Shown: positions 24,603-35,069, counted from the first letter of the stretch. The stretch: 64,000 nt of DNA from Mucilaginibacter gossypiicola (GCF_900110105.1 NZ_FOCL01000004.1:466495-530494), one strand, 5' to 3'. Notes: generated from the sequence alone by a model not told the origin. Numbers and translations: made by a program.

Positions 24603-27600
24603 ATGAGAGGAAAACTACGCATCAAAAAAGCTGTGGCCTTCATCTGTCTAAATTTATCGCTTGTGCTGATAAGTTTTTCAGGTTATGCTCAAAGTAAACA
24701 GATAACCGGTAAAATCACCGGTTCGGATAACGGACTCCCTTTACCAGGGGTTACCGTTAGGGTAAAAGGTAGCACACAAGCTGCCGGTTCTAAACCCGAT
24801 GGTACTTACTCAATAACTGCCGGAAGCAATGAAACGCTTGTTTTTAGCTTTGTTGGTTTTTTAAACCAGGAAGTTGCCATAAACGGCAGATCAGTTGTTA
24901 ACGTATCATTATCACCCGATAATAAAACGCTTACAGAGGTTGTTGTTGTTGGTTACGGTACTACCAAACGTAAAGATTTAACAGGTTCGGTTAGTTCGGT
25001 TACTGCCGAGCAAATTGCTAAAGTGCCTGTTACTGCTTTAGATCAGGCTTTGCAAGGCCGTTCATCAGGCGTACAGGTTACCAATAATGACGGCGCACCG
25101 GGTGGTGGCGTTAGTGTACAGATCAGGGGTATTGGTAGCTTGGGTAATAATGATCCATTATATGTAGTGGATGGTTATCCTATTACAGGTGGCCTTAACA
25201 ATATCAACCCAAATGATATTGCTTCAATGGATGTGTTAAAAGATGCATCGGCTACCGCTATTTATGGTGTAAGGGCATCAAATGGTGTTGTTATCATTAC
25301 AACCAAAAAAGGCAAAAAAGATGGCGTGCAGGTATCATTAGATGCTTATGCCTCGCTGCAGTCTGAGCCAAAGAAATATAAAGTGCTTAATGCACAGCAA
25401 TGGGCAACATTGGCAAATGACGTTCACGCTACCGATGGGTTTGACGAGTTACCTCAATGGACAACGCCATCTTCATTGCATAATGTCGACTGGCAGAATG
25501 CAGTTTATCGTAAAGGTTTAAAACAGGATTATAACCTGGCTATCCGTGGGGGTAATGATAAAGTTCAGTCCGCATTTTCTGCCGGTTATTATGATCAAAA
25601 GGGTATAGTGCTGGGCTCATTCTTTAAAAGAATTAACCTTGGTATGAACATCGATTATAATATAAGTAATTGGTTAAAGTCATCGACAAGCGCTAAATTT
25701 TCAAGGCAAAACTCTAAAAATCCTTTCGGAACAGGTTCGTTGGCGCAATTGAGCGAACTGATCCCAACGTTGGACGGGGGTAACAAGCTTACCAATGAAG
25801 TTAAAGATTCAAACGGCAACTATGGTTTCTTTAACCCGGTAAATATTTACACCAAAAGCTGGAACAACCCTGTTTACTCTATCGAAACACAGGATATTAA
25901 AAATTTACAAAATTACTTTTTAGGTTCTACCTCGTTGGAGGCTACCTTGTTTGAAGGTCTGAAAATCAAAAGTAATTTAGGTATCAACACAAGTGATTTT
26001 TCGGGCTATTATTTTCAGCCTGAAGATAACAGGTCAAGCGAACAGTATAACTTAGGTGGCGCAAACCAGCTAAGCGTTTACTCGCAAAATGCCAGCAATA
26101 CATACGAGTGGCTATGGGAAAACACCATTTCATACAGCAAAACATTTGGTCAGCATGCCATTGATTTTGTAGGCGGTGTATCTGAACAGGAAAATACAGG
26201 CAGGCAGGTAGGTGGTAGCGGTAATAATTTGCCAAGTAACGCTATCAGGGATTTAAGTCAGGTGCAAAACCTTACTGCTTACGGAGGTCAGCAAACTTAT
26301 TCACTGGCGTCACAATTTGCCAGATTGAACTACAAATTTGCCGATAAATATCTGGTTACTGCCACTGTAAGGCGCGATGGTTCATCGAAGTTTTATCAGG
26401 GACATAAATACGGTACATTCCCTTCGGGTTCGGTAGCCTGGAAAGCAAAAGAAGAATCATTTTTAAAGAATGTAAACTGGTTATCCGATTTGAAATTCCG
26501 TGGCAGCTACGGTACTGTTGGTAACCAGTCAAGCATTGGCCTGTTTCAATATTTGGCACGTTACACATCGGGTGGACCTGCCGCATCGGGTACCAACGTT
26601 GGTTATCCGTTCAATAAAATTTACCAGGGTGGTTTAGCGCTTACGAACCTTGACAATGTTAATCTTAAATGGGAAACATCCAAACAAACAGACGTTGGTA
26701 TGGATGTAGCTTTCTTGAATAATAGCTTAACATTTACTGTTGATTACTACAAGAAAGATTCGAAAGATTTTTTATTAAACCTGCTTACCCCAGCTCAAAC
26801 CGGCTTTACATCGGCAACACAAAATGCGGGTAGTATAAGCAATAAAGGTTTTGAGTTTGCCTTAAACTACAGACATTCTATCAGAGATTTTAATTATGGT
26901 GTTGGTGTAAACATTACCACAGTTAACAATAAGCTGGTAAGTATTAACAAGGATACCAAGTTTATAACTAATCTGGTTAACTTACCTTTGCCTGCAAACG
27001 GATGGGCAACATTTAGTGAAACCAATATTGGTCAGCCTGTAGGCGAATTCTACGGTTATCAGTCATTAGGGATTTTCCAAAACCAGGCTGAAATAACTGC
27101 ATTAGATTCAAAATCACCAACCGGGCATTATCAGGGTACGGCTTCACAGCCAACCAAACCGGGCGACCGTAAGTTTAAAGATGTAAATGGTGATGGTCAG
27201 ATTACTGCTGATGACAGGGTTAGTTTGGGCAGCCCGTTGCCTAAATTTTATGGAGGCTTAAATATTGATCTTTCTTACAAAGCATTCGATTTTAACGCGT
27301 TTTTTTACGGCAGCTACGGTAACAAGATCTTCAACTACCAGGAGCGTAATCTTGAAAGTTTCCAGGCACCTGGCTTTGTTGGAGTTCAAAACGTTAGCGA
27401 GCAATATTATTTAAACCGCTGGACACCAACAAATCCATCAAATCGCTTTGCGAGGGCTACCTATAATGATGACGTTAGCGCCAATAACGTTGCATCAAGC
27501 GTATATGTTGAAAATGGTAGCTACCTGCGTTTAAGGAACGTTACGTTTGGTTATACTTTACCTGCTGCACTTACCAAAAAAATGAGTGTTACTAAAATCA

Positions 27601-27791
27601 GGTTTTATATAGCAGCTCAAAACTTGTTTACGATCACCAAATACACTGGTCTTGATCCGGAAATTGGGCAAGCTACCGGTACCGATCCAATTACAGGTGC
27701 CTCTATCACCAATCCAACAGGTTCAGGTATCGACTTAGGTACTTATCCTTCATCAAAATTTTACACCTTAGGTTTAAATGTAACTTTCTAA
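24603..27791 (+). CDS. SusC/RagA-type TonB-linked outer-membrane transporter (first locus)
   Basis: A 1062-residue outer-membrane barrel. After a signal peptide (ending FSGYAQ) comes a carboxypeptidase-regulatory-like fold (ITGKITGSDNGLPLPGVTV), then the SusC signature LTEVVVVGYGT leading into the plug (ITAEQ-like region, VQIRGIGSLGNNDPLYVVDGYP, DVLKDASATAIYG), then a long beta-barrel ending in FYTLGLNVTF with the terminal aromatic. There is no STN domain, so it lacks the sigma-regulator arm found in the second SusC of this window. It pairs with the SusD-like lipoprotein 27 nt downstream to bind and import an oligosaccharide or glycoconjugate. Confidence 0.97.
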   Translation: MRGKLRIKKAVAFICLNLSLVLISFSGYAQSKQITGKITGSDNGLPLPGVTVRVKGSTQAAGSKPDGTYSITAGSNETLVFSFVGFLNQEVAINGRSVVNVSLSPDNKTLTEVVVVGYGTTKRKDLTGSVSSVTAEQIAKVPVTALDQALQGRSSGVQVTNNDGAPGGGVSVQIRGIGSLGNNDPLYVVDGYPITGGLNNINPNDIASMDVLKDASATAIYGVRASNGVVIITTKKGKKDGVQVSLDAYASLQSEPKKYKVLNAQQWATLANDVHATDGFDELPQWTTPSSLHNVDWQNAVYRKGLKQDYNLAIRGGNDKVQSAFSAGYYDQKGIVLGSFFKRINLGMNIDYNISNWLKSSTSAKFSRQNSKNPFGTGSLAQLSELIPTLDGGNKLTNEVKDSNGNYGFFNPVNIYTKSWNNPVYSIETQDIKNLQNYFLGSTSLEATLFEGLKIKSNLGINTSDFSGYYFQPEDNRSSEQYNLGGANQLSVYSQNASNTYEWLWENTISYSKTFGQHAIDFVGGVSEQENTGRQVGGSGNNLPSNAIRDLSQVQNLTAYGGQQTYSLASQFARLNYKFADKYLVTATVRRDGSSKFYQGHKYGTFPSGSVAWKAKEESFLKNVNWLSDLKFRGSYGTVGNQSSIGLFQYLARYTSGGPAASGTNVGYPFNKIYQGGLALTNLDNVNLKWETSKQTDVGMDVAFLNNSLTFTVDYYKKDSKDFLLNLLTPAQTGFTSATQNAGSISNKGFEFALNYRHSIRDFNYGVGVNITTVNNKLVSINKDTKFITNLVNLPLPANGWATFSETNIGQPVGEFYGYQSLGIFQNQAEITALDSKSPTGHYQGTASQPTKPGDRKFKDVNGDGQITADDRVSLGSPLPKFYGGLNIDLSYKAFDFNAFFYGSYGNKIFNYQERNLESFQAPGFVGVQNVSEQYYLNRWTPTNPSNRFARATYNDDVSANNVASSVYVENGSYLRLRNVTFGYTLPAALTKKMSVTKIRFYIAAQNLFTITKYTGLDPEIGQATGTDPITGASITNPTGSGIDLGTYPSSKFYTLGLNVTF

Positions 27792-27818
27792 TTAAACATT
27801 TAACATAACAGTAAAGAA

Positions 27819-29438
27819 ATGAAATTCAATAAGAAATATATATACGTACTTTCAGTTGGACTGACAGTATTGCTCCCGCTAAGCTGTAAGAAGAACTTTC
27901 TGGATCAAACAGATTCACAGCACCCAACAGCTTCGACATTGTTTAATAAGCCGGGGGATGGCGTTGCACTGGTAAATGCTATTTATGACACCTATCAAAA
28001 TGCCGATTTGTTAAAAAAATCGCTTTGGTATTATGCCAACTTTCAATCGCATGATTTTTTTAACTGGGGTAACGACAGGTTTTATAACACCTACGCCATC
28101 CCATCAACATTCGGCGCTATTGAGGTGTTTTGGACACGTGCTTATGTTGGTATAGCCCGCGCTAACTCGGCCTTGCCAATCATTGCAAAAATGAAAGCTA
28201 ACGGTGTTTTAACCGCGGCCCTTGCCGACAGGCTTACCGGCGAAGTTTACTTTTTGCGCGGCATGACCTATTATTACCTGGCTGCAAGCTTTGGTGGTGT
28301 TCCGTTGGAGTTAAAGGACGGCACAAACCTTGGCTTAACACCAAGAAGTACCCAGGATCAAGTATTTACCCAGGTTGTATCTGATCTTACTGCTGCCTCG
28401 GGCTTATTGCCTTGGAAAGAAGCATTGGCAGATGCAGATAAAGGCCGCGCCACCAAAGGTGCTGCATTAGGTTACCTGGGTGCTGCGCAAATGTGGTTGA
28501 AAAAATACGCCGATGCTTTAACTTCATACAATCAATTAACAGGAAAATATACCCTGTTGCCTAATTTTATTGATGTAAATGAATATGATAAGCAAAATAA
28601 TGACGAGTCGCTTTTTGAGGTACAGTTTGATGTTGCAGGTACCCAAAGCTGGGGCGCCAGTAACGAGGTAGCCTGGATCAGTACTTTTGGTATGCCCGAA
28701 GAAGTAACCAACTTTGGTTATGATTATGCTAATGCTGCTTTGGCAAGCTCATTCCAGGATGGCGATTTACGCAGAGTGGCAACTGTAATTGGCCCCGGCG
28801 ATGAAAATCCAAGCCCAGGTATCAAAGCCCGTGGCGGTATTAAATCATATCCCCTGGTAATTTCGGGTTTTGCAAGCACCGACCCGGCCGTGAAAGCAAA
28901 ATATACAGGCGATGACGGCAAGATCATCAATACCTGCGGTACAAAAACCCGTCCTTGGGTAGGTTCGGATAATTCACAGTTGAGGACTGGTTATTACAAC
29001 GAAAAATTCTGGCGTGATCCTACCCTGGTAGGTAACTCAGGCGATCAAACCATATTTGGCGCTCAAAACCAGGTTTTGTTAAGGTTTGGCGAAGTATTAT
29101 TGAGTAAAGCTGAATGTCAGGCCCGTACCGGAGACGCTGCAGGTGCATTGGCAACGCTGAAACAGGTTCGGGATCGTGCTTTTGGTGGTTCGGCACCTCT
29201 TACTTTTATCAGTGATGGTAAAGTGGTGACTGATCCATTACAAATGGTTTACAGCGAGTACAGACATGAACTATCTGGTGAGTATTCAACTTTTTATGAT
29301 TTGAGAAGGGCTGGTGTAGCAACTGATTTTGTGAAGAGTGTATACGGTGTAACTATACCTGCCGGTCGTGAGTTATATCCAATTCCTCAGTTTGAAATTG
29401 GCCTTAACCCTAATCTGACTCAAAATCCTGGTTATTAA
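27819..29438 (+). CDS. SusD/RagB-family nutrient-binding lipoprotein (first locus)
   Basis: A 539-residue surface lipoprotein. The signal ends in the lipobox LPLSC (Cys near residue 23). The family's N-terminal FLDQTDSQHPTASTLF and VNAIYDTYQNADL regions, the TPR-like helices (GEVYFLRGMTYYYLAASFGGVPL), and the C-terminal YSEYRHELSGEYSTFYDLRRAG and LYPIPQFEIGLNPNLTQNPGY are all present. It acts as the lid that captures substrate over the SusC barrel encoded 27 nt upstream. A terminator hairpin follows directly, so downstream genes may be expressed at a lower level. Confidence 0.97.
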   Translation: MKFNKKYIYVLSVGLTVLLPLSCKKNFLDQTDSQHPTASTLFNKPGDGVALVNAIYDTYQNADLLKKSLWYYANFQSHDFFNWGNDRFYNTYAIPSTFGAIEVFWTRAYVGIARANSALPIIAKMKANGVLTAALADRLTGEVYFLRGMTYYYLAASFGGVPLELKDGTNLGLTPRSTQDQVFTQVVSDLTAASGLLPWKEALADADKGRATKGAALGYLGAAQMWLKKYADALTSYNQLTGKYTLLPNFIDVNEYDKQNNDESLFEVQFDVAGTQSWGASNEVAWISTFGMPEEVTNFGYDYANAALASSFQDGDLRRVATVIGPGDENPSPGIKARGGIKSYPLVISGFASTDPAVKAKYTGDDGKIINTCGTKTRPWVGSDNSQLRTGYYNEKFWRDPTLVGNSGDQTIFGAQNQVLLRFGEVLLSKAECQARTGDAAGALATLKQVRDRAFGGSAPLTFISDGKVVTDPLQMVYSEYRHELSGEYSTFYDLRRAGVATDFVKSVYGVTIPAGRELYPIPQFEIGLNPNLTQNPGY

Positions 29439-29455
29439 TATAGTTTGATTTAAGA

Positions 29456-29490
29456 AAAAGGGTTTCTTCCTGCCGGGGAGAAACCCTTTT
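29456..29490 (+). terminator. Hairpin terminator after susD
   Basis: AAAAGGGTTTCT (29456-29467) pairs perfectly with AGAAACCCTTTT (29479-29490) around an 11-nt loop. It lies only about 20 nt before the next ATG, so it may attenuate rather than fully stop transcription. Confidence 0.75.
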
Positions 29491-29509
29491 AGTATTTTAA
29501 GTTTTGTCA

Positions 29510-32500
29510 ATGAAGAGATTTTTACCCGTCGTTTTATTGTGTTCGTCTGTTTTATTATCCTGTAAAAAGCCTGCGTTGTTTCAGCAGGTATCATCATCTC
29601 ATTCGGGGATCCATTTTAAAAATGAGATCATCGAAAATGATTCGATAAACCCCTTAGACCTGGTAAATATTTACAATGGCGGCGGTGTAGGAGTTGGCGA
29701 CTTTAATGGCGACGGTTTGCAGGATTTGTACTTCACCGGTAACATGGTGTCAAGCAAGTTATATCTCAATAAAGGCGATTTTAAATTTGAAGACGTTACC
29801 GACGCGGCGGGTGTAACCGGAGCAGGCCGGTGGAACAGGGGAGTTGCTATTGTAGATATCAATAATGATGGCTTGCCCGATATTTACGTTTGTAATACCA
29901 TTAACAAAGATTCCCTAAAACGGCAAAACTTGCTTTATGTAAACCAGGGTAAGGATAAAGAGGGCATTCCGCATTTTAAGGATGAGGCTGCCGAATACGG
30001 TTTACAGGCAGGTGTGCAATCAACCATGGCCAGCTTTTTCGACTATGATAACGATGGCGACCTGGATATGTATTTAACTGTGAATACAGCATCGGCAAGT
30101 TATAACCCGAGTATCTTTGGAGCATCGAACGCTTCAAACCGCAGTACTGGCAGGCTCTATCGTAATGATTGGGACGCGAAACTTAAACACGGTGTATTTC
30201 GCGATGTATCGGCGCAGGCCGGGATCACTCTTGATGGATATGGACATGCTGCTACAACGGTAGATATTAACAATGATGGCTGGAAAGATATATATGTTTC
30301 TAATGATTTTATTTCGGCCAACATTCTGTATATCAATAACCATGATGGCACATTTACTAATCGTACCAAAGAGTACTTTAAACATACATCATACAACGCA
30401 ATGGGGCAGGATGTTATTGATATCAATAACGATGGACTGCCCGATGTGGTTGAACTGGATATGAACCCGGAGGATAACTATCGCAAAAAAATGATCCTCG
30501 GCGCTAATAGTTATCAAACCTACCAAAACTTTGACTTTTATGGTACGCAATATCAGTATGTGCGCAATACCCTGCAATTAAACCAGGGGCCGCGCCTGGG
30601 GCAAAATGGGGCCATTGGTACCCCCGCCTTCAGCGAAATAGGTTTTTTAAGCGGCATCGCCCAAACAGACTGGAGCTGGACACCGCTGGTAACTGATTTT
30701 AATAACGACGGCTACCGCGATATGATCGTAACCAACGGTTTCCCGAAAGATGTGTCTGATCATGATTTTATGACCTATCGTGAGCAGGCTTATGCCGTTA
30801 CTTCCAAGCAAAAAGTTTTAGATCAGATCCCCGAAATTAAGCTGCATAACTACGCATTTGTTAATAACGGCAATCTCACCTTTAGTGATGTAAGTAAGGA
30901 TTGGGGGTTAAGCTTACCTACTTTCTCAAACGGCGCTGTATACGTCGATCTGAACAATGATGGAGCTATGGATATGGTAGTTAACAATATCAACGATGAG
31001 GCTTTAGTTTATCGCAACACATCCCGCGATGATAAAAATAACCTCGATAAAACGCACTATCTGCAAATAAGCTTTAAAGGCGACAAGCAAAATATCAATG
31101 GATTGGGTGCAACAGCCGAGATCTTTTATGACAAAGACAAAAAACAGGTTTATGAAAATGACCCTTACCGCGGATATATTTCAACGGTGCAGGATATTGC
31201 CCACTTTGGTTTGGGTAAGGTGCCCCTGGTAGATTCGGTGTTGATCAAATGGCCAAATGGAAAACAAGAGAAACTGACAAACGTAAAGGCCGATCAGCAA
31301 ATAAAAGTAAATATTAATAACGCTAAAAGTCCGTATTCATTTATCCAACCGCAAATAGCTGCAAACGCTTTATTTAAAGAAGTAACAGATTCTATCGGGA
31401 TTCATTACACCAACAAGGGCTCCGGTTTTCTTGACTTTAATATCCAGAAACTGCTTCCGCATAAATTATCTGATTATAACCCTGCTTTAGCCGTTGGCGA
31501 TATTGATGGCAATGGTTTTGATGACTTGATTGTTGGAGGAAGTGCTTATGACCAGGCCCAGATATTTTTCCAGATGCCCGATGGTAAATTTAATCGCCGT
31601 AACCTGTTAACAGGCAATATCAATCCCACTCATAATTTTAAAGACGAGGGTCTGCTGCTTTTTGATGCCAACGGCGATGGCAAACTGGATTTGTACGCAG
31701 CCAGCGGCGGTTATGAATTTGCTGCTAATGGCCCTGAATACCAGGACAGGCTTTACCTAAACGATGGCAAAGGCAATTTTACACTTGCCACGGATGCTTT
31801 ACCTGCAAACCTTACCAGTAAGCTGTGCGTACGGGCCTGTGATTATAATAAAGATGGCAAGCTCGATCTGTTTGTATCTGGCAGGGTTGAACCCTGGAAG
31901 TATCCTAACCCGGTTTCGAGCTTCATTTTGAGGAATGATAGTCAAAATGGTCATGCTAAATTTACCGATGTTACAGTGCAGGTTGCCCCGTCACTAAAGA
32001 ATATAGGTATGGTTTGCGATGCACTGTTTACCGATTATGACAATGATGGCTGGCCCGACCTGATCATGGCCGGTGAATGGATGCCGGTTACGTTCCTTAA
32101 GAATGATCATGGCAAGTTTGTTAATACTACCTCTCAATCCGGCTTAAGTAACAAACTGGGTTGGTGGAATTCATTAGTGGCCGGAGATTTCAGGCACACC
32201 GGTCGTACAGATTATATTGTGGGGAATTTAGGTGAAAACAGCCTGATTAAAGCCAGCGAACAATACCCTGTTTACATTACGGCTAAAGAGTTTGATAAAA
32301 GCGGTATCTATAGTGCTATTCCGTCTATCTTCCTGCCCGATCAAAATGGCGATAAAAAGGAGTTTCCGATGTATGGCCGCGATGATATGTTGAAGCAGAT
32401 GATCAGCATGAAGAAGAAATTTACTAATTACAAATCGTTTGCATTGGCAACTATGGATGAGGTGCTTTCGCCCGAACAAAGAAGCGGCGCGCTCAGGCTA

Positions 32501-33076
32501 AAAGCTAATACCCTGCAATCATGTTTTTTAAGGAACGATGGAAACGGAAAGTTTACTGTGATCCCACTACCGGTTGAAGCCCAGGTATCGGTGTTAAACG
32601 GTATGGAAACCGGCGATTTTGATGGCGACGGAAATCTTGATGTAGTTATCAACGGCAATGATTACGGTGGCGACGCTACCATCGGCAGGTATGATGCACT
32701 TAATGGCTTGATGCTGAAAGGCGACGGGAAAGGCAATTTCAAGCCGCTAAGCATTATGCAAAGCGGTATATATATCCCGGGAGATGGCAAGGCTATGGTG
32801 AAGTTCAGGGACAAAAACGGGCAGGTGATATTGGCTGCCAGCCAGCATAAGGATGTCCTGAAAATTTTCCGGTCAGAAAGTAAGGGAAAAACTATCCCGG
32901 TTAAAGCAAACGATGTTTATGCCCTTGTCAAATATAAAAACGGGAAAACCTCAAGGCAGGAGTTTTATTTTGGCTCGTCGTTTCTGTCGCAATCGGCCCG
33001 TTTTATACAGTTTAATGACAAAGTACTAAGCGTAACCGTTTTTGACGACAGGGGGAACCAAAGGCTTGTAAATTAA
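29510..33076 (+). CDS. Giant VCBS/FG-GAP and ASPIC/UnbV-domain lipoprotein
   Basis: A 1188-residue surface-type lipoprotein. The signal ends at SVLLSC with the Cys near residue 18. The body holds many calcium-binding-like FG-GAP/VCBS repeats, seen as DFNGDGLQDLYF, DINNDGLPDIYV, DYDNDGDLDMYL, DINNDGWKDIYV, DANGDGKLDLYA and DYDNDGWPDLIM, which build beta-propellers. An ASPIC/UnbV segment sits near the middle (LGATAEIFYD, then VQDIAHFGLGKV). Such proteins often follow SusC/SusD pairs in Bacteroidota; their function is not settled, but a surface glycan- or protein-binding role is usual speculation. ATG at 29510 was chosen over the TTG two codons before. Confidence 0.92.
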   Translation: MKRFLPVVLLCSSVLLSCKKPALFQQVSSSHSGIHFKNEIIENDSINPLDLVNIYNGGGVGVGDFNGDGLQDLYFTGNMVSSKLYLNKGDFKFEDVTDAAGVTGAGRWNRGVAIVDINNDGLPDIYVCNTINKDSLKRQNLLYVNQGKDKEGIPHFKDEAAEYGLQAGVQSTMASFFDYDNDGDLDMYLTVNTASASYNPSIFGASNASNRSTGRLYRNDWDAKLKHGVFRDVSAQAGITLDGYGHAATTVDINNDGWKDIYVSNDFISANILYINNHDGTFTNRTKEYFKHTSYNAMGQDVIDINNDGLPDVVELDMNPEDNYRKKMILGANSYQTYQNFDFYGTQYQYVRNTLQLNQGPRLGQNGAIGTPAFSEIGFLSGIAQTDWSWTPLVTDFNNDGYRDMIVTNGFPKDVSDHDFMTYREQAYAVTSKQKVLDQIPEIKLHNYAFVNNGNLTFSDVSKDWGLSLPTFSNGAVYVDLNNDGAMDMVVNNINDEALVYRNTSRDDKNNLDKTHYLQISFKGDKQNINGLGATAEIFYDKDKKQVYENDPYRGYISTVQDIAHFGLGKVPLVDSVLIKWPNGKQEKLTNVKADQQIKVNINNAKSPYSFIQPQIAANALFKEVTDSIGIHYTNKGSGFLDFNIQKLLPHKLSDYNPALAVGDIDGNGFDDLIVGGSAYDQAQIFFQMPDGKFNRRNLLTGNINPTHNFKDEGLLLFDANGDGKLDLYAASGGYEFAANGPEYQDRLYLNDGKGNFTLATDALPANLTSKLCVRACDYNKDGKLDLFVSGRVEPWKYPNPVSSFILRNDSQNGHAKFTDVTVQVAPSLKNIGMVCDALFTDYDNDGWPDLIMAGEWMPVTFLKNDHGKFVNTTSQSGLSNKLGWWNSLVAGDFRHTGRTDYIVGNLGENSLIKASEQYPVYITAKEFDKSGIYSAIPSIFLPDQNGDKKEFPMYGRDDMLKQMISMKKKFTNYKSFALATMDEVLSPEQRSGALRLKANTLQSCFLRNDGNGKFTVIPLPVEAQVSVLNGMETGDFDGDGNLDVVINGNDYGGDATIGRYDALNGLMLKGDGKGNFKPLSIMQSGIYIPGDGKAMVKFRDKNGQVILAASQHKDVLKIFRSESKGKTIPVKANDVYALVKYKNGKTSRQEFYFGSSFLSQSARFIQFNDKVLSVTVFDDRGNQRLVN

Positions 33077-33126
33077 GCTAATTTGATTGGTGAAAATTAA
33101 ATCAGGTATTGATAAAATATTATTCG

Positions 33127-33136
33127 TAATCGATTG
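33127..33136. promoter_or_regulatory. Candidate LacI-type operator upstream of the DUF1080 gene
   Basis: TAATCGATTG shares the palindromic core AATCGATT with the site upstream of susC at 24490. It lies about 90 nt before the start codon, within a 145-nt non-coding gap. Confidence 0.35.
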
Positions 33137-33221
33137 CGTAAATTATTATCTTGCGGTATAAATGTAAGGCCGACATTACTATGCGCCCTTAGCCAATAAA
33201 CCATATTATAATTAAAAACCA

Positions 33222-35057
33222 ATGCATTGCTTTAATCAATCTCCTAAACTCTTTGGCAAAAAAAGGTTTTGGATAGCGTGTGTATGCCTGTTGGGTTGCC
33301 AGCAACTCAAGGCCCAAAATGCGGTATCCCTTAATGACCTTTCTTTTTTTGATAATCCCTCATCAAACTGGAAAGTAGCAGCCAATGCCCAGGCCGATAT
33401 TACACAGGACGAAGTCTTAACAACTAAAGATGGCAGCGGAATCCTGGTAAACCTGCCTGGCAAAAAGGGAGCAAAGGACCTGTTCACTAAGACTGTTTAC
33501 GGAGATGCTGACCTGGAGCTTGATTATATGATGGCCAAAGCTTCCAATTCGGGCATTTATTTACAAGGCCGTTACGAAATTCAGCTATTGGATAGCTGGG
33601 GAACGGTGAACCCCAAATCGGGCGATAACGGCGGAATTTATGAACGCTGGGACGATAGTAAGCCAGACGGGCAGCAAGGTTATGACGGCCATGCGCCAAG
33701 GCAAAATGCCAGCCGTGCACCGGGTTTGTGGCAACACATGAAAATTTCATTCCAGGCGCCACGCTTTGATGCGAATGGGCAAAAAATTAGCAACGCTAAA
33801 GTGCTTTATGTTTGGCTCAACGGTGTTTTGATTCAGGATAATGTGGAGCTTGCGGGGCCAACCCGCGGGGCTTTTGATAGTAAAGAAGCTGCAACGGGCC
33901 CGTTGCGTTTACAGGGAGATCATGGTCCTGTAGCTTTTCGTAATATCAGGATAACCAGCTATGATAAACCGCATCCAGCGTTATCAAATCTCAAATATTG
34001 GGTTTACAAAGGAGGCGAAATTGCAGGCGATAGTTATAAAAAGCTGAAACCTGAATCTGAAGGGACTTCGCCTGTACTATCTTCAAACCAGAGCAAGCTT
34101 AATAATGACTTTTTAATTCGTTACACAGGTAATATACAGATTAAAGAAGCAGGCGAGTACGCCTTTAAACTGAGTGTACCCGGTGGAAAGGGTGTATTTA
34201 GGATTAACGGTAGCGATGCAGTAGCATTAGCCGAAAACAGGGGCGAAGGAAAGATACAATTGCAACCTGGCGATCATCCATTTGAATTACTCTATTCAAA
34301 AACTGTCGACTGGGCTAAGCCGGCGCTGGGGCTTACCGTAGCCGGTCCGGGTGTACGGGAGTATCTGTTGAGTGATGCCAACGTGAGCAATAACGATCCT
34401 GTTGATCCTATTTTAATTAATGCTACCTCAAATACCATTTTGCGCAGTTTCTCCGATTTGCCGGGTGGCATCAGGGTTACACATGGTGTAAATGTGGGCA
34501 GTTCGGAGCAGTTGCATTACACTTATGATCTGGATAAAGGAATGATTGTAGAGATTTGGCGCGGCGGTTTTTTAGATGCTACGCCGATGTGGCATGACAG
34601 GGGAGATGGTTCATCGCGCCCTTCCGGTTCTGTTCAATATCTTGGCAAGCCTGTGCCTGCCATTGAAAAACTAAGTGATGCAAGTGCAGCCTGGGCTTTG
34701 GATACCGCCGGTACAGGATACCGGCCTAAGGGTTATGTTTTAAATGCTGATGACGTTCCTGCTTTTAAATACATCGTTTACGGATCGCCAGTAACTGATG
34801 CCAGCAGCGTTATGGATAAAGGGCAGGGGATTCACAGGGAAATAACCCTCGCCAATGCTGTTGATGGTTTGTTTTATCACCTCGCGTCAGGCAACATCGA
34901 AGCGCTTGGCAACGGATTGTACGCCATTGATGATAAATCGTACTATATCCGTATTGATGATGCGGCGGGAGCTAAAGCCGTTGTTCGCGATGCCGGAGGT
35001 AAGCAGGAGCTTATTATCCCTATCCAAAAGAAATTAACCTATTCCATCATTTTTTAA
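33222..35057 (+). CDS. DUF1080 (3-keto-glycoside hydrolase family) multidomain protein
   Basis: A 611-residue exported protein. The first half is a DUF1080 jelly-roll: DLELDYMMAKASNSGIYLQGRYEIQLLDSWG, GGIYERWDDSK, PGLWQHMKISFQAPRFD, and the closing GPLRLQGDHGPVAFRNIRI. A PA14-like sandwich follows at about 255-385 (SKLNNDFLIRYTGNIQIKEAGEYAFKLSV, INGSDAV, LQPGDHPFELLY). The last third is an unassigned beta domain (DKGMIVEIWRGGFLDATPMWHDRG). The signal-like N-terminus includes an LLGCQQ stretch that may be a weak lipobox. Family members hydrolyse 3-keto-glucosides or bind glycans. It lies 12 nt before the cytochrome gene, so the two are cotranscribed. Confidence 0.87.
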   Translation: MHCFNQSPKLFGKKRFWIACVCLLGCQQLKAQNAVSLNDLSFFDNPSSNWKVAANAQADITQDEVLTTKDGSGILVNLPGKKGAKDLFTKTVYGDADLELDYMMAKASNSGIYLQGRYEIQLLDSWGTVNPKSGDNGGIYERWDDSKPDGQQGYDGHAPRQNASRAPGLWQHMKISFQAPRFDANGQKISNAKVLYVWLNGVLIQDNVELAGPTRGAFDSKEAATGPLRLQGDHGPVAFRNIRITSYDKPHPALSNLKYWVYKGGEIAGDSYKKLKPESEGTSPVLSSNQSKLNNDFLIRYTGNIQIKEAGEYAFKLSVPGGKGVFRINGSDAVALAENRGEGKIQLQPGDHPFELLYSKTVDWAKPALGLTVAGPGVREYLLSDANVSNNDPVDPILINATSNTILRSFSDLPGGIRVTHGVNVGSSEQLHYTYDLDKGMIVEIWRGGFLDATPMWHDRGDGSSRPSGSVQYLGKPVPAIEKLSDASAAWALDTAGTGYRPKGYVLNADDVPAFKYIVYGSPVTDASSVMDKGQGIHREITLANAVDGLFYHLASGNIEALGNGLYAIDDKSYYIRIDDAAGAKAVVRDAGGKQELIIPIQKKLTYSIIF

Positions 35058-35069
35058 GCCGCCTTGATC

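Noticed and set aside
35064-35069. TTG start two codons before the cytochrome-propeller ATG
   Set aside because: The ATG at 35070 opens the same signal peptide and is the stronger start codon.
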